DNA of 64,000 bases from Bacillota bacterium (lineage in GTDB: Bacteria; Bacillota; Clostridia; Lachnospirales; Lachnospiraceae): contig JAFAFU010000084.1 of assembly GCA_023423335.1 (NCBI GenBank), positions 1-64,000 on the forward strand, given 5' to 3'. The position numbers were made by a program, and so were the translations under genes. Below are positions 1-8,075 of this stretch, piece by piece; position 1 is the stretch's first letter, and each line of letters opens with the position of its first letter. The notes beneath the pieces are model-generated. The model had not been told where the DNA came from and did not search any database. It saw only the letters and a list, made by a program, of their open reading frames with translations.

Positions 1-234
1 GTATTAACGGGGATAAACGATCGTATCCTTGATTTCGGCCAGATTCCGGACAAAACATATGCATTGCGGGGAATTGGCGTGTCGGATAATTATTCTGATC
101 TTCATCCGGAGGATATTAATGTCACCATAGAGGAGATTTTAGAAGATGAAAGCGATAAATTCTATCTTATATCCTATGAAGCGACAGATGACGCCGGAAA
201 TACCGTACAATACACAGTACATTTTAATTATTGA
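1..234 (+). CDS. C-terminal end of an Ig-like domain protein (partial)
   Basis: An open frame runs from the window edge to a TGA at 232-234 and encodes the last 77 residues of a larger protein. The end reads ATDDAGNTVQYTVHF, the closing strand pattern of bacterial Ig-like/HYR/DUF5011-type domains that are usually surface exposed and repeated in tandem. The N-terminus lies outside the window, so neither the signal sequence nor the real function can be seen. The Ig-like assignment rests only on this short motif and is moderate at best. Confidence 0.5.
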   Translation, partial: VLTGINDRILDFGQIPDKTYALRGIGVSDNYSDLHPEDINVTIEEILEDESDKFYLISYEATDDAGNTVQYTVHFNY

Positions 235-259
235 CAAGTAGGAATTATTTGGTTATCAT
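231..259 (+). promoter_or_regulatory. Sigma-A-type promoter for the PF06541 gene
   Basis: TTGACA at 231-236 and TATCAT at 254-259 are separated by 17 nt. The -35 box overlaps the stop codon of the upstream gene. The likely transcript start lies about 25 nt before the ATG at 294. Confidence 0.6.
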
Positions 260-293
260 TATGTAAGTAATCTGGGGAGTGGAGGAATTACAT

Positions 294-824
294 ATGATAA
301 TAGCAAGAGAACGTCTTCGTACGTTAGATTTGTCCACATTATTTAACTGGTTCATTATCTATAGCTGCATCGGTTGGATTTATGAGACCTCCTACTGTTA
401 TCTCACAACAGGCAGGCTTATGAACAGAGGGTTCTTATATGGTCCATTAATTCCGATTTACGGTCTTAGCATCCTGGCGATGGTTGTGTTGTTCGCTAAC
501 CGGTGCAGAGGCATTGTATCGTTGTTCTTTTCCTGTGCCCTCGGTGCAACTGCGATAGAATATTTCAGCTCTTATTGGATGGAACTGGTGTTCAACAAAA
601 GATGGTGGAACTATTCCAATATGATGTTTAATCTCAACGGCCGGGTCTGTCTGGGAGCTTCAATTCTGTTTGGGCTGTGCGGTATCCTGTTTGTGCGGCT
701 GATCCATCCGGCTATTCTTCGGTTCCTGAGTTATTTTTCGACCTCTACGATCCGCAAAGCGAACCGGGTAGCGCTTACTTTATTCATCTTTGATCTTTTG
801 CTTTCATTCAGAAGAAGCTTGTGA
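294..824 (+). CDS. PF06541 family putative ABC-transporter type IV membrane protein
   Basis: A 176-residue polytopic membrane protein. Motifs typical of the PF06541 (ABC_trans_CmpB) family are visible: GWIYE near residue 27, NRGFLYGPLIPIYG near residues 46-59, EYFSS, WWNYS and NLNGRVCLG. These proteins are widespread in Lachnospiraceae and have no firmly established substrate. The ATG at 294 is preferred over the in-frame GTG at 279, because GGAGGA at 281-286 lies at a proper distance from 294 and overlaps the GTG. It has its own promoter and is followed by a strong hairpin, so it is probably monocistronic. A second copy of the same domain forms the N-terminus of the cardiolipin synthase fusion at 31590. 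Confidence 0.75.
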   Translation: MIIARERLRTLDLSTLFNWFIIYSCIGWIYETSYCYLTTGRLMNRGFLYGPLIPIYGLSILAMVVLFANRCRGIVSLFFSCALGATAIEYFSSYWMELVFNKRWWNYSNMMFNLNGRVCLGASILFGLCGILFVRLIHPAILRFLSYFSTSTIRKANRVALTLFIFDLLLSFRRSL

Positions 825-865
825 TAATACATAATATAGGGTAAAATAATAGTACGACAAACGAA

Positions 866-903
866 TATAGCAGGCAGAAGCCGTAGGACATCTGCCTGCT
901 ATA
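866..903 (+). terminator. Hairpin, probable terminator after the PF06541 gene
   Basis: A perfect 13-bp stem (TATAGCAGGCAGA at 866-878 with its complement at 891-903) and a 12-nt loop lie 42 nt after the stop codon. The following T run is weak (GCTTTAT), so efficiency is uncertain. Confidence 0.5.
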
Positions 904-1105
904 GCTTTATCTCAGGGGAGAATTTATATTTTTTTTAGTTTCCAAAACGCGCCAAATGTGATAGAATATTCATATTAAGCGCATAAGAATTAAAGGAGTC
1001 TTTAAAAATCCCGTAATTCTTTTGACAGTTAGGACCAGGCCATGTCTGATTCTCTTAACATGACATTCCCGAATTTGGGGGCACAATAAGAAAGGAGCAT
1101 ATGCA

Positions 1106-2467
1106 ATGAATAAGTTTTCTGAAATTACTCCGGAATTAATGGATTTAGCAGACCTGATCAAGAAGAACAATGTGATTGACCCGGAATTGTATGCAAAGTA
1201 TGATGTAAAGCGCGGATTGAGGGATGTCAGCGGTAAAGGCGTCCTGACAGGTCTGACGGAGATCTGTGAAGTTCGTTCCTATACCATCGTGGATAATGAT
1301 TATGTACCCTGTGAGGGTAAGCTGTTCTACCGGGGGATTGATGTAGAGGAAATTATCGACGGTTTTTTAAAGGACAAACGTTTTGGATTTGAAGAAGTTA
1401 CCTACCTTCTGGTATTTGGCGAGCTGCCAACCGGACAGCAGCTTGATGATTTCAACAAGCTTCTTGAAAAATACCGTGAGCTTCCTCCCAGCTTTGTCCG
1501 TGACATTATCATGAAGGCGCCAAGTAAGGATATGATGAATACCCTTGCCAGAAGCGTACTTACCTTGTATTCCTATGATGAGAAAGCCGATGATATCTCC
1601 ATTGAGAACGTGCTGAGGCAGGGGCTCCAATTGATCGCCCTTTTTCCTCTGTTGTCCGTATATGGATATCAGGCCTACAGACACTATTATTTTGGAGACA
1701 GCTTGGTGATCCATCCTCCGAAGGAAGGACTCTCCACAGCTGAGAATATACTTTATATGCTTCGTCCGAATAAAAAGTTTACCGAACTGGAGGCAAAAAT
1801 ACTGGATATTGCCCTGGTTTTGCATGCGGAGCACGGCGGCGGCAATAACTCCACCTTCACTACCCATGTTGTCACCTCCTCGGGAACCGACACCTATTCC
1901 ACTGTGGCGGCTTCTTTAGGTTCTTTAAAAGGACCCAAGCATGGCGGTGCAAATATCAAGGTAATGCAGATGTTTGAAGATATGAAGAAGACGATTAAGG
2001 ACTGGAGAGATGAGGAGGAGGTTAGTAACTATCTGTCCGACCTTCTGAATAAAAAGGCCTTTGATAAGGCCGGTTTAATCTATGGTATGGGTCATGCCGT
2101 ATATTCCATCTCCGACCCGAGAGCAAATGCCTTTAAACGCTTTGTGAAGAGCCTTTCAGAGGAAAAGGGACTAATGATGGAATTTGCACTGTATGAGATG
2201 GTAGAACGTCTTGCACCGGAAATTATCGGCAGAGAGCGGAAGATGTATAAGGGCGTCAGCGCCAATGTGGACTTCTATAGCGGTTTTGTATATCATATGC
2301 TGGATCTTCCGATGGAACTGTTCACACCGATCTTTGCTATCGCAAGAATATCCGGATGGGCAGCGCACAGGCTTGAGGAGCTGAATAACGCCGGAAAGAT
2401 CATCCGTCCCGCTTATAAGAGCGTGGCGAAGCATCAGGAATATAAGGATATGGCTGACAGAGGATGA
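1106..2467 (+). CDS. Citrate synthase (citrate/2-methylcitrate synthase family)
   Basis: A 453-residue protein of the citrate synthase family, which condenses acetyl-CoA with oxaloacetate at the entry of the (often incomplete) anaerobic TCA branch to glutamate. The catalytic landmarks are present: HAEHGGGNNS, GPKHGGAN and a DPRA aspartate region near GHAVYSISDPRA. The family also includes 2-methylcitrate synthases, so substrate preference cannot be fixed from sequence. The length is at the long end for the family and matches the clostridial form with an N-terminal extension. The ATG at 1106 is preceded by AAAGGAG at 1091-1097. The gene is bounded by the hairpin at 866-903 and the terminator at 2517-2550, so it is probably a single-gene transcript. 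Confidence 0.9.
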   Translation: MNKFSEITPELMDLADLIKKNNVIDPELYAKYDVKRGLRDVSGKGVLTGLTEICEVRSYTIVDNDYVPCEGKLFYRGIDVEEIIDGFLKDKRFGFEEVTYLLVFGELPTGQQLDDFNKLLEKYRELPPSFVRDIIMKAPSKDMMNTLARSVLTLYSYDEKADDISIENVLRQGLQLIALFPLLSVYGYQAYRHYYFGDSLVIHPPKEGLSTAENILYMLRPNKKFTELEAKILDIALVLHAEHGGGNNSTFTTHVVTSSGTDTYSTVAASLGSLKGPKHGGANIKVMQMFEDMKKTIKDWRDEEEVSNYLSDLLNKKAFDKAGLIYGMGHAVYSISDPRANAFKRFVKSLSEEKGLMMEFALYEMVERLAPEIIGRERKMYKGVSANVDFYSGFVYHMLDLPMELFTPIFAIARISGWAAHRLEELNNAGKIIRPAYKSVAKHQEYKDMADRG

Positions 2468-2516
2468 TAAGAGCTTTCTTAATTTGTATCATATATTAAA
2501 ATAAAATGAAGATAAA

Positions 2517-2550
2517 AGGTTCGGATGCTTGTCTCCGAGCCTATCTTTTT
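2517..2550 (+). terminator. Rho-independent terminator of citrate synthase
   Basis: Stem AGGTTCGG (2517-2524) pairs with CCGAGCCT (2535-2542) with one G-U pair, followed by ATCTTTTT. It lies 50 nt after the citrate synthase stop. Confidence 0.8.
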
Positions 2551-2754
2551 GTGCTAAAAATACTTTAAATCGACAATAATTGAAAAAACTGCCTGTGTAT
2601 ATCAATTTATTCTGCATATACTATTATCGTAACAAAGGCGAGAGTATTATTCAGAAATAAAAATAATTACTAGCCGATGTTACTTATAATAAATGATGGT
2701 GAATGTAATTTGAAAAGTAACCAGAACGTAAACAAACGTAAACAACAACACAAA
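2551..2754 (+). other. AT-rich spacer before the SASP gene
   Basis: No gene is visible here. Sporulation control of the next gene predicts a sigma-G promoter in this stretch. GTATA at 2597-2601 followed by CATATACTA at 2615-2623 is the closest match seen, but its spacing fits poorly and it would give a leader of nearly 190 nt, so this is only a weak suggestion. Confidence 0.25.
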
Positions 2755-2803
2755 TTATCCTAAAAGCCGGTTTGACGGCTGCTGCAGGATAAGAAAATGG
2801 AGG
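2755..2803 (+). promoter_or_regulatory. Leader hairpin plus Shine-Dalgarno of the SASP gene
   Basis: A two-part stem (TTATCCT 2755-2761 with AGGATAA 2786-2792, and AGCCG 2765-2769 with CGGCT 2776-2780) ends 4 nt before ATGGAGG (2797-2803). The start codon follows at 2811. It is one of several loci in the window with a hairpin directly before an ATGGAGG ribosome-binding site. Confidence 0.55.
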
Positions 2804-2810
2804 AGTTTAT

Positions 2811-3011
2811 ATGTCAAGCAGAAACAGAGCAGAAATACCAGAGGCAAGAGAGGCATTGAACCGGTTCAAATATGAGGTTGCCAACGAACTCGGAGTTCCC
2901 TTAAAGCAGGGTTATAACGGGGACTTAACCTCGAAACAGAATGGTTCTGTCGGCGGATATATGGTTAAGAAAATGATCCAGGAGCAGGAAAAGAAAATGT
3001 CCGGTCAGTAA
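2811..3011 (+). CDS. Alpha/beta-type small acid-soluble spore protein
   Basis: A 66-residue SASP. These proteins coat spore DNA, switch it towards an A-like form, protect it from UV and heat, and are degraded at germination by the GPR protease. The central YEVANELGV segment matches the conserved GPR cleavage region, and the C-terminal GSVGGYMVKKMI block is the second conserved DNA-binding segment. Size and composition (no Cys or Trp) fit the family. The start is set by GGAGGAG at 2799-2805, and a terminator follows at 3066. Expression is expected in the forespore, though the sequence does not show a convincing sigma-G promoter. Confidence 0.93.
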   Translation: MSSRNRAEIPEAREALNRFKYEVANELGVPLKQGYNGDLTSKQNGSVGGYMVKKMIQEQEKKMSGQ

Positions 3012-3065
3012 CCGGATGCAGGGTTGAATCATTGATACGAAAACACCCTTGACCTGTATAAATTT

Positions 3066-3096
3066 AAGCCTGTCGAGTAAATCGACAGGCTTTTCT
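3066..3096 (+). terminator. Terminator of the SASP gene
   Basis: A perfect 11-bp stem (AAGCCTGTCGA at 3066-3076 with 3082-3092), a 5-nt loop, and a TTTTCT tail. Confidence 0.85.
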
Positions 3097-3139
3097 AATC
3101 GTTATTATAATAATTAATGAAATTTATGAAATCAGTACT

Positions 3140-3170
3140 GCTGTCCGGGTATCGGGCAGCAATCTTTATA
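3140..3170 (+). terminator. Second, weaker hairpin after the SASP gene
   Basis: TGCTGTCCG (3140-3148) pairs with CGGGCAGCA (3154-3162) through one G-U pair and is followed by ATCTTTAT. It may back up the terminator at 3066. Confidence 0.4.
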
Positions 3171-3233
3171 TTCCGCTTCCTCAAAATAATATTGAAATCT
3201 TTTACAGGATAGGATAAACTAGTCTTAAAATAG

Positions 3234-3261
3234 TTGACAAATGGTCATAATATTATACAAT
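3234..3261 (+). promoter_or_regulatory. Promoter of the rsmD-coaD operon
   Basis: TTGACA at 3234-3239 and TACAAT at 3256-3261 are spaced by 16 nt, about 40 nt upstream of the rsmD start. Confidence 0.65.
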
Positions 3262-3299
3262 AAGTAATATAGCAATTGTTCTTTGGAGCGGGGAAAATT

Positions 3300-3854
3300 A
3301 TGAGAGTTATAGCGGGTAAAGCCAGAAGATTGCAGCTTAGGACACCGGAAGGCTTCGAAACGAGACCTACTACAGACAGGACGAAGGAGACATTGTTTAA
3401 TATATTAAATCCTTACTTGGCTGATGCTGACTTCCTGGATCTTTTCTCTGGCAGCGGAGCAATTGGAATTGAAGCTTTATCCAGAGGTGCGAAGTATGCC
3501 GCCCTTGTTGATCATAACAGGGCAGCATTGGACTGTATCCGGGCCAACTTAAAAAACACGAGATTAGATGCACAGGCCGAGGTCTGTGCAATGAATGCCG
3601 TGGAAGCAATCCGCGCTTTGGAGATCAAGGGCAAGGTTTTTGATGTAATATTCATGGACCCTCCTTATAATCAGTTGTTGGAATACGAGGTGCTTATGGC
3701 CTTGCAGAATTCCAACATCATATACTGTGACACCATCATCGTGGTAGAAGCATCCCTGAAAACGAATTTTGACTATCTTGAACAGACAAAATTCAGGGCG
3801 TTTAAGAAGAAGGAATATAAGACAAACCAGCATGTTTTTATTGAGATGAAGTAG
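3300..3854 (+). CDS. rsmD: 16S rRNA (guanine(966)-N2)-methyltransferase RsmD
   Basis: A 184-residue Rossmann-fold SAM methyltransferase that methylates G966 of 16S rRNA. The SAM-binding loop DLFSGSGAIGIEALSRGA and the catalytic FMDPPY (an N6/N2-MTase type DPPY motif) are both present, as is the N-terminal RVIAGKARRL sequence characteristic of RsmD. The ATG at 3300 is chosen over an upstream in-frame TTG because GGAGCGGGG precedes it directly. coaD follows after 29 nt, the conserved rsmD-coaD (ylbH-ylbI) pairing of Firmicutes, so the two are very likely cotranscribed from the promoter at 3234. Confidence 0.93.
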   Translation: MRVIAGKARRLQLRTPEGFETRPTTDRTKETLFNILNPYLADADFLDLFSGSGAIGIEALSRGAKYAALVDHNRAALDCIRANLKNTRLDAQAEVCAMNAVEAIRALEIKGKVFDVIFMDPPYNQLLEYEVLMALQNSNIIYCDTIIVVEASLKTNFDYLEQTKFRAFKKKEYKTNQHVFIEMK

Positions 3855-3883
3855 GACAAGACATGTGATAGGAAAGGAACAGC

Positions 3884-4384
3884 ATGAAAATAGGTATTTA
3901 TCCCGGAAGCTTTGACCCGATTACCCTTGGACATCTGGATATTATCATCCGTGCCTCCGGTTTGGTGGACAATCTGACAATCGGTGTATTAAGGAACAGT
4001 TCCAAGAGACCGTTATTTACAGCAGAAGAAAGAGTTGAATTAATAGAGCGTGTCATTAGAAAATATCCGAATATGGACCATGTGAAGGTAGAAGCCTTCG
4101 ATGGACTGCTGGTTGATTATGCCCATAAGAAGAATGCTTCCATTATCGTCAGAGGCTTCCGTGCGGTTACTGATTTTGAGTACGAGCTTCAGATCGCCCA
4201 GATGAATCATAAAATGAACCCGAAGATTGACACGGTGTTCTTTACCACCAGTGTGGAGTATTCTTACTTAAGTTCCAGTGCAGTGAAGGAAATAGCCAGT
4301 TTTGGCGGTGATATCACACAATTTGTTCCGGAGAGCATTGTACAGTCCGTATATGATAAATACAATATAGTAAGGAGTGTTTGA
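3884..4384 (+). CDS. coaD: Phosphopantetheine adenylyltransferase
   Basis: A 166-residue cytidylyltransferase-family enzyme catalysing the fourth step of CoA synthesis, 4'-phosphopantetheine plus ATP to dephospho-CoA. The N-terminal YPGSFDPITLGHLDII carries the GxHxH-like nucleotide-binding motif (here T-x-G-H), and the family sequence IVRGFRAVTDFEYELQIAQMN and the SSSAVKE segment near the C-terminus are intact. Full family length. The downstream gene begins 1 nt after its stop codon, so translational coupling is likely. The last CoA step, coaE, lies 56 kb away at 60374. Confidence 0.95.
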   Translation: MKIGIYPGSFDPITLGHLDIIIRASGLVDNLTIGVLRNSSKRPLFTAEERVELIERVIRKYPNMDHVKVEAFDGLLVDYAHKKNASIIVRGFRAVTDFEYELQIAQMNHKMNPKIDTVFFTTSVEYSYLSSSAVKEIASFGGDITQFVPESIVQSVYDKYNIVRSV

Positions 4385-4385
4385 T

Positions 4386-5024
4386 ATGGGAGCAAGCAGA
4401 ATCGAGCAATTAATTGAGGACATTTATGAATTTGTTGAAAGCTGCAGAATGCAGCCATTATCAAGCACAAAGGTTATCGTTCCGAAGGATGAGCTATATG
4501 ATCTGCTGGATGAACTGAGGCTTAGAACTCCGGACGAGATCAAGCGCTATCAGAAGATCATCTCCAATCGGGATGCTATCATTGCGGATGCGGAGAATAA
4601 GGCGGAAGCAATCCTGGTACAGACCAGGGAGAAGGCGAAAGAACTTCTCAATGAGCATGAAATCATGCAGCAGGCTTATTATGAAGCCAATGAGATGATT
4701 ATGCAGGCTTCCCAGGAGGCAGAAAGACTGCGCAGGGAAGCCCAGGAGGAAGCAGACCAGATCAGGACCGGAGCTCTGGTTTATTCTAATGATGTATTGG
4801 CTGAGGTAGAACGGGTTGTAGCAGCCGCATATGATTCGGCGCTATCCAAATACGATGGCTTTATCGGGACCCTGAAAAACAGTCTGGAAATCATCAGTCA
4901 TAACAAGAGAGAATTAAACGATCAGCTGTATCCCAAGGAAAAGGCTGATGCAGATCCGGCTGATGCTTACCAGGATGAGGATTTTGATTTTGATGAGAAC
5001 ACCTTCTTAAATAATGTAAACTAA
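4386..5024 (+). CDS. Coiled-coil protein of unknown function (DivIVA/ATPase subunit H-like)
   Basis: A 212-residue soluble protein. After a conserved N-terminal segment (IEQLIEDIYEFVESC) comes a long charged coiled coil, about residues 60-140, rich in Ala, Glu and Arg, and an acidic tail (DEDFDFDENTF). Homologues next to coaD in Lachnospiraceae are commonly labelled ATPase or V-type ATPase subunit H-like; there is no ATP-binding motif here. AAGGAG at 4372-4377 sets the ATG at 4386, and the position immediately after coaD suggests one transcript. A role in cell-envelope organisation is possible by analogy to DivIVA-like coiled coils, but that is inference. Its stop codon overlaps the convergent ylbJ end by four bases. 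Confidence 0.6.
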   Translation: MGASRIEQLIEDIYEFVESCRMQPLSSTKVIVPKDELYDLLDELRLRTPDEIKRYQKIISNRDAIIADAENKAEAILVQTREKAKELLNEHEIMQQAYYEANEMIMQASQEAERLRREAQEEADQIRTGALVYSNDVLAEVERVVAAAYDSALSKYDGFIGTLKNSLEIISHNKRELNDQLYPKEKADADPADAYQDEDFDFDENTFLNNVN

Positions 5025-6004
5025 ACCCGGATTAAGGTTACATAAATCATAGTAATCAGGAATGTTACGAAGGCATTCAGTATCTTAACGAAGAAATAGG
5101 ATTTTATAGATAGTCTTGAGTCTCCCAGTACACTTTTGGTTTGAGCCATGCCGGATAAACCGCCAAAGGAGGTTAGTACTGCAGCCAAGACTATTTTTAT
5201 ATGGCTTGCCATCTGGATTTTACAAATCTGATTCACACCGGTCGTAATCTCCAGGATACCCATGAAGGATGCTTTTAAAATCCCGACGGCAGGTACGGTT
5301 TCATTGACGATCTGAGCCAGTATGGAGAAAAGAATAATGTATCCTCCAATCTTTGTGATAACCTCGAAGCCATTCATGATGGAGGCATCCACCATATCGA
5401 AGGAGAAGCGGACAGAACGGTTCTCCTGAACCGAGGCGGCATGAACAAACGCCGGAGCCCCGGATTTGATTTTGCCGCTCCCGGATATCCTGTTTCCGAT
5501 GAAACGATAGATAAAAGCGCTAATGAGGGCTGAGCTGTAAATGATGACGAATAACGGCAGTCTGAATCGGGGAAGCTTTAATTGATTGACGGCAATATAA
5601 TTCATAATAAAGATGGGACTGGCATTATTGCACATGCTGAGAAGAAAGCTTCCTTCCTCCCGGGTAATCCGCTTTTCATTGACCAGATCGGCAGAGGACT
5701 TGGCACCCATCGGAATTCCGGACAAAAAGCCTAACAGAAGCGGATAACAGCCGTCATGGCTTAACCGGAACAGCCTCCCCAGGACAGGGTATAGGAACCG
5801 GCTGATTTGCCCCGCAATATTCAGCCGGATCATCAGGTTAGAGACAATAATAAAGGGCAGCAGATTGGGAAGAACATTTAAAAACCATAGCAGCAGCCCG
5901 GAGCTGGCTCCCTGATAGGATGCATAAGGAAAAAGGAAAATCAGGATAAAAAAAAGAAGAATAGAACCCTTGATTATTTTATATTTATATTGGGACAGGA
6001 ACAT
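5021..6004 (-). CDS. ylbJ: Sporulation integral membrane protein YlbJ
   Basis: A 327-residue membrane protein with about eight hydrophobic segments and the Gate/nucleoside-recognition-type motifs GFLSGIPMGAKSSADLV and CNNASPIFIMNYIA. In Bacillus subtilis YlbJ is made in the mother cell under sigma-E and is needed for spore coat or cortex formation. Its position beside rsmD and coaD matches ylbH-ylbI-ylbJ, but here it is convergent with them rather than co-directional. The protein length is below the roughly 400 residues of the Bacillus protein. A short divergent spacer separates it from pepF. Confidence 0.85.
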   Translation of the reverse strand: MFLSQYKYKIIKGSILLFFILIFLFPYASYQGASSGLLLWFLNVLPNLLPFIIVSNLMIRLNIAGQISRFLYPVLGRLFRLSHDGCYPLLLGFLSGIPMGAKSSADLVNEKRITREEGSFLLSMCNNASPIFIMNYIAVNQLKLPRFRLPLFVIIYSSALISAFIYRFIGNRISGSGKIKSGAPAFVHAASVQENRSVRFSFDMVDASIMNGFEVITKIGGYIILFSILAQIVNETVPAVGILKASFMGILEITTGVNQICKIQMASHIKIVLAAVLTSFGGLSGMAQTKSVLGDSRLSIKSYFFVKILNAFVTFLITMIYVTLIRV

Positions 6005-6109
6005 AAGAGGCTCCTCATAAATGGAAGGTTAATATAATTTATTGGAAGGGCAGAAGGTTTATTCAAATAATTAACATATTAATGGAAAAGGGCAAAAGGA
6101 GATGCTTGT

Positions 6110-7915
6110 ATGGCAGAGAATAAGAAATTACCGAAGAGAAATGAAGTAGAGAAATCGCATACCTGGGCGATTGAAGATCTGTATACCTCGGATGAACTGT
6201 GGCAGAAGGAGTTTGACCAGGTAAAAGCCATGCTTCCGAAGGCGGCAGAGTATCAGGGCAGACTGGCAAAGTCCGGAGAGATTCTGCTCAGCTTTCTGAA
6301 GCTGTCCGATGATATTGGAAGACTGACGGAACGGGTTTATGTCTATGCGAATCAGAAATGCCATGAGGATACGAACAATGCCGTTTATCAGGACCTGTCA
6401 AATAAGGCAAATATGCTGTCCGTCCAGGTGAATTCCGCAATGGCTTTTGCTACGCCGGAGATCCTGACCATTCCGGAGGAGACCCTGGTTCAGTATAGGG
6501 CCGAGAATGAAGAACTGAAGCTGTATGATTTCTATTTGAAGGATATCCTCAGACTAAAACCGCATATTCTGTCTGCGGAAGCGGAAAGTCTGCTGGCGGA
6601 TGCCGGAGAGATTGCAGAAGCTGCAGACAGCATCTTCTCCATGTTTAATAACGCAGATATCAAATTCCCGGAGATTAAGGATGAGTCCGGTGAGATGATC
6701 CGAATCACCCACGGAAGATATGGTCAGCTCCTGGAGAGCAATGACCGAAGGGTCAGGAAGGATGCGTTTGAAGGAGTATATTCCACCTATAGGAGCTTTC
6801 GTAATACGCTGGCAGCCTCCTTCAGTGCCAATGTGAAGCAGGAGACCTTCTTTGCCAAGACCAGAAAGTATGGTTCTTCCCTGGAGAAGGCTCTGGACGG
6901 AACGAATATTCCGGTGGAGGTTTATACGAACCTGATTGCAGCTGTCCATGACAACCTGTCACTGATGCATCGGTATGTATCCATCCGTAAGAAGCTTTTG
7001 GGGCTGGAGGAGCTTCATATGTATGATCTGTATACACCGCTGGTTCAGGATGTCAAGATGGAGCTTCCTTTTGAGGAGGCGAAAGAAGTTGTTGCAAAGG
7101 GACTTGAGCCTTTGGGAGATGAATATCATCACATTTTGAGGGAAGGCTACAATAACCGTTGGATTGATATCTATGAAAATGAGAATAAAAGGAGCGGAGC
7201 ATATTCCTGGGGAGCTTATGGTACCCATCCCTATGTTCTGTTAAATTATAATGAAACCTTAAGCAATGTGTTTACCCTGGCTCACGAGATGGGGCATGCG
7301 ATCCACAGCTACCTCTCAGACAGGACACAGCCCTATGTATATGCCGGTTATAAGATTTTCGTGGCTGAGGTAGCTTCTACCTGTAATGAGGCGCTGCTGA
7401 TTGATTATATGCTGAAGACCACGGAGGAAAGAAAGCAGAAAGCGTATCTGATTAACCATTTCCTTGAAAAGTTTAAGGGTACCCTGTACCGTCAGACCAT
7501 GTTCGCAGAATTTGAGATGCTTACCCATAGGATGGTGGAGCAGGGCGAGAGTCTGACTGCGGATGCCCTGTGTAAAATATACCATGAACTGAATGCAGCT
7601 TATTTCGGCGGGGATATCGTAATTGATCCTGAGATTGACATGGAGTGGGCGAGAATTCCCCATTTTTATAATGCCTTCTATGTGTATCAGTATGCCACCG
7701 GCTATTCGGCTGCGATTGCCCTGTCCAGGAGGATCTTAAAAGAAGGAAAACCGGCGGTGGAGGATTATATCCGCTTCCTAAGCAGCGGCAGCTCTGATTA
7801 TCCGATCGAGCTTTTAAAGGCAGCAGGCGTTGACATGAGCACCAAGGAGCCGGTTAACCAGGCGCTGGCTCTGTTTGAGGAACTGCTGGACCAGATGGAA
7901 GAGCTGATGAGGTAG
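6110..7915 (+). CDS. pepF: Oligoendopeptidase F
   Basis: A 601-residue cytoplasmic zinc metallopeptidase of family M3B that hydrolyses peptides of roughly 7-17 residues. The zinc-binding motif HEMGHAIHSYLSD (HExxH) lies near residue 389, and the third ligand region EVASTCNEALL follows about 25 residues later, as in the family. No signal peptide is present. The ATG is preceded by AAAAGGAGATG. It lies alone between the divergent ylbJ and a convergent chemoreceptor and ends at the terminator at 7957, so it is probably monocistronic. Confidence 0.93.
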   Translation: MAENKKLPKRNEVEKSHTWAIEDLYTSDELWQKEFDQVKAMLPKAAEYQGRLAKSGEILLSFLKLSDDIGRLTERVYVYANQKCHEDTNNAVYQDLSNKANMLSVQVNSAMAFATPEILTIPEETLVQYRAENEELKLYDFYLKDILRLKPHILSAEAESLLADAGEIAEAADSIFSMFNNADIKFPEIKDESGEMIRITHGRYGQLLESNDRRVRKDAFEGVYSTYRSFRNTLAASFSANVKQETFFAKTRKYGSSLEKALDGTNIPVEVYTNLIAAVHDNLSLMHRYVSIRKKLLGLEELHMYDLYTPLVQDVKMELPFEEAKEVVAKGLEPLGDEYHHILREGYNNRWIDIYENENKRSGAYSWGAYGTHPYVLLNYNETLSNVFTLAHEMGHAIHSYLSDRTQPYVYAGYKIFVAEVASTCNEALLIDYMLKTTEERKQKAYLINHFLEKFKGTLYRQTMFAEFEMLTHRMVEQGESLTADALCKIYHELNAAYFGGDIVIDPEIDMEWARIPHFYNAFYVYQYATGYSAAIALSRRILKEGKPAVEDYIRFLSSGSSDYPIELLKAAGVDMSTKEPVNQALALFEELLDQMEELMR

Positions 7916-7956
7916 GAGCTAAGAGTTCAGCGTATGCAATAGTTAGGGATTAATAT

Positions 7957-8006
7957 GGCTGGAGCAGGCTTCCGGTACCAATACCATCAGCCTGTCCAGC
8001 CTTTTT
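7957..8006 (+). terminator. Terminator of pepF, possibly bidirectional
   Basis: GGCTGGA (7957-7963) pairs with TCCAGCC (7995-8001) and CAGGC (7965-7969) with GCCTG (7990-7994), leaving one bulged G, followed by TTTTT. It lies between the convergent pepF and chemoreceptor genes. Confidence 0.8.
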
Positions 8007-8075
8007 ATGTTACGGCCATTACTTGATATACCCTTATCACAAACCCATCAGCTAAGTTAATCCGTTTTTCAAAAT

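Noticed and set aside
1367..1867. A 166-codon minus-strand frame
   Set aside because: It is antisense to the citrate synthase gene and has no recognisable protein features.
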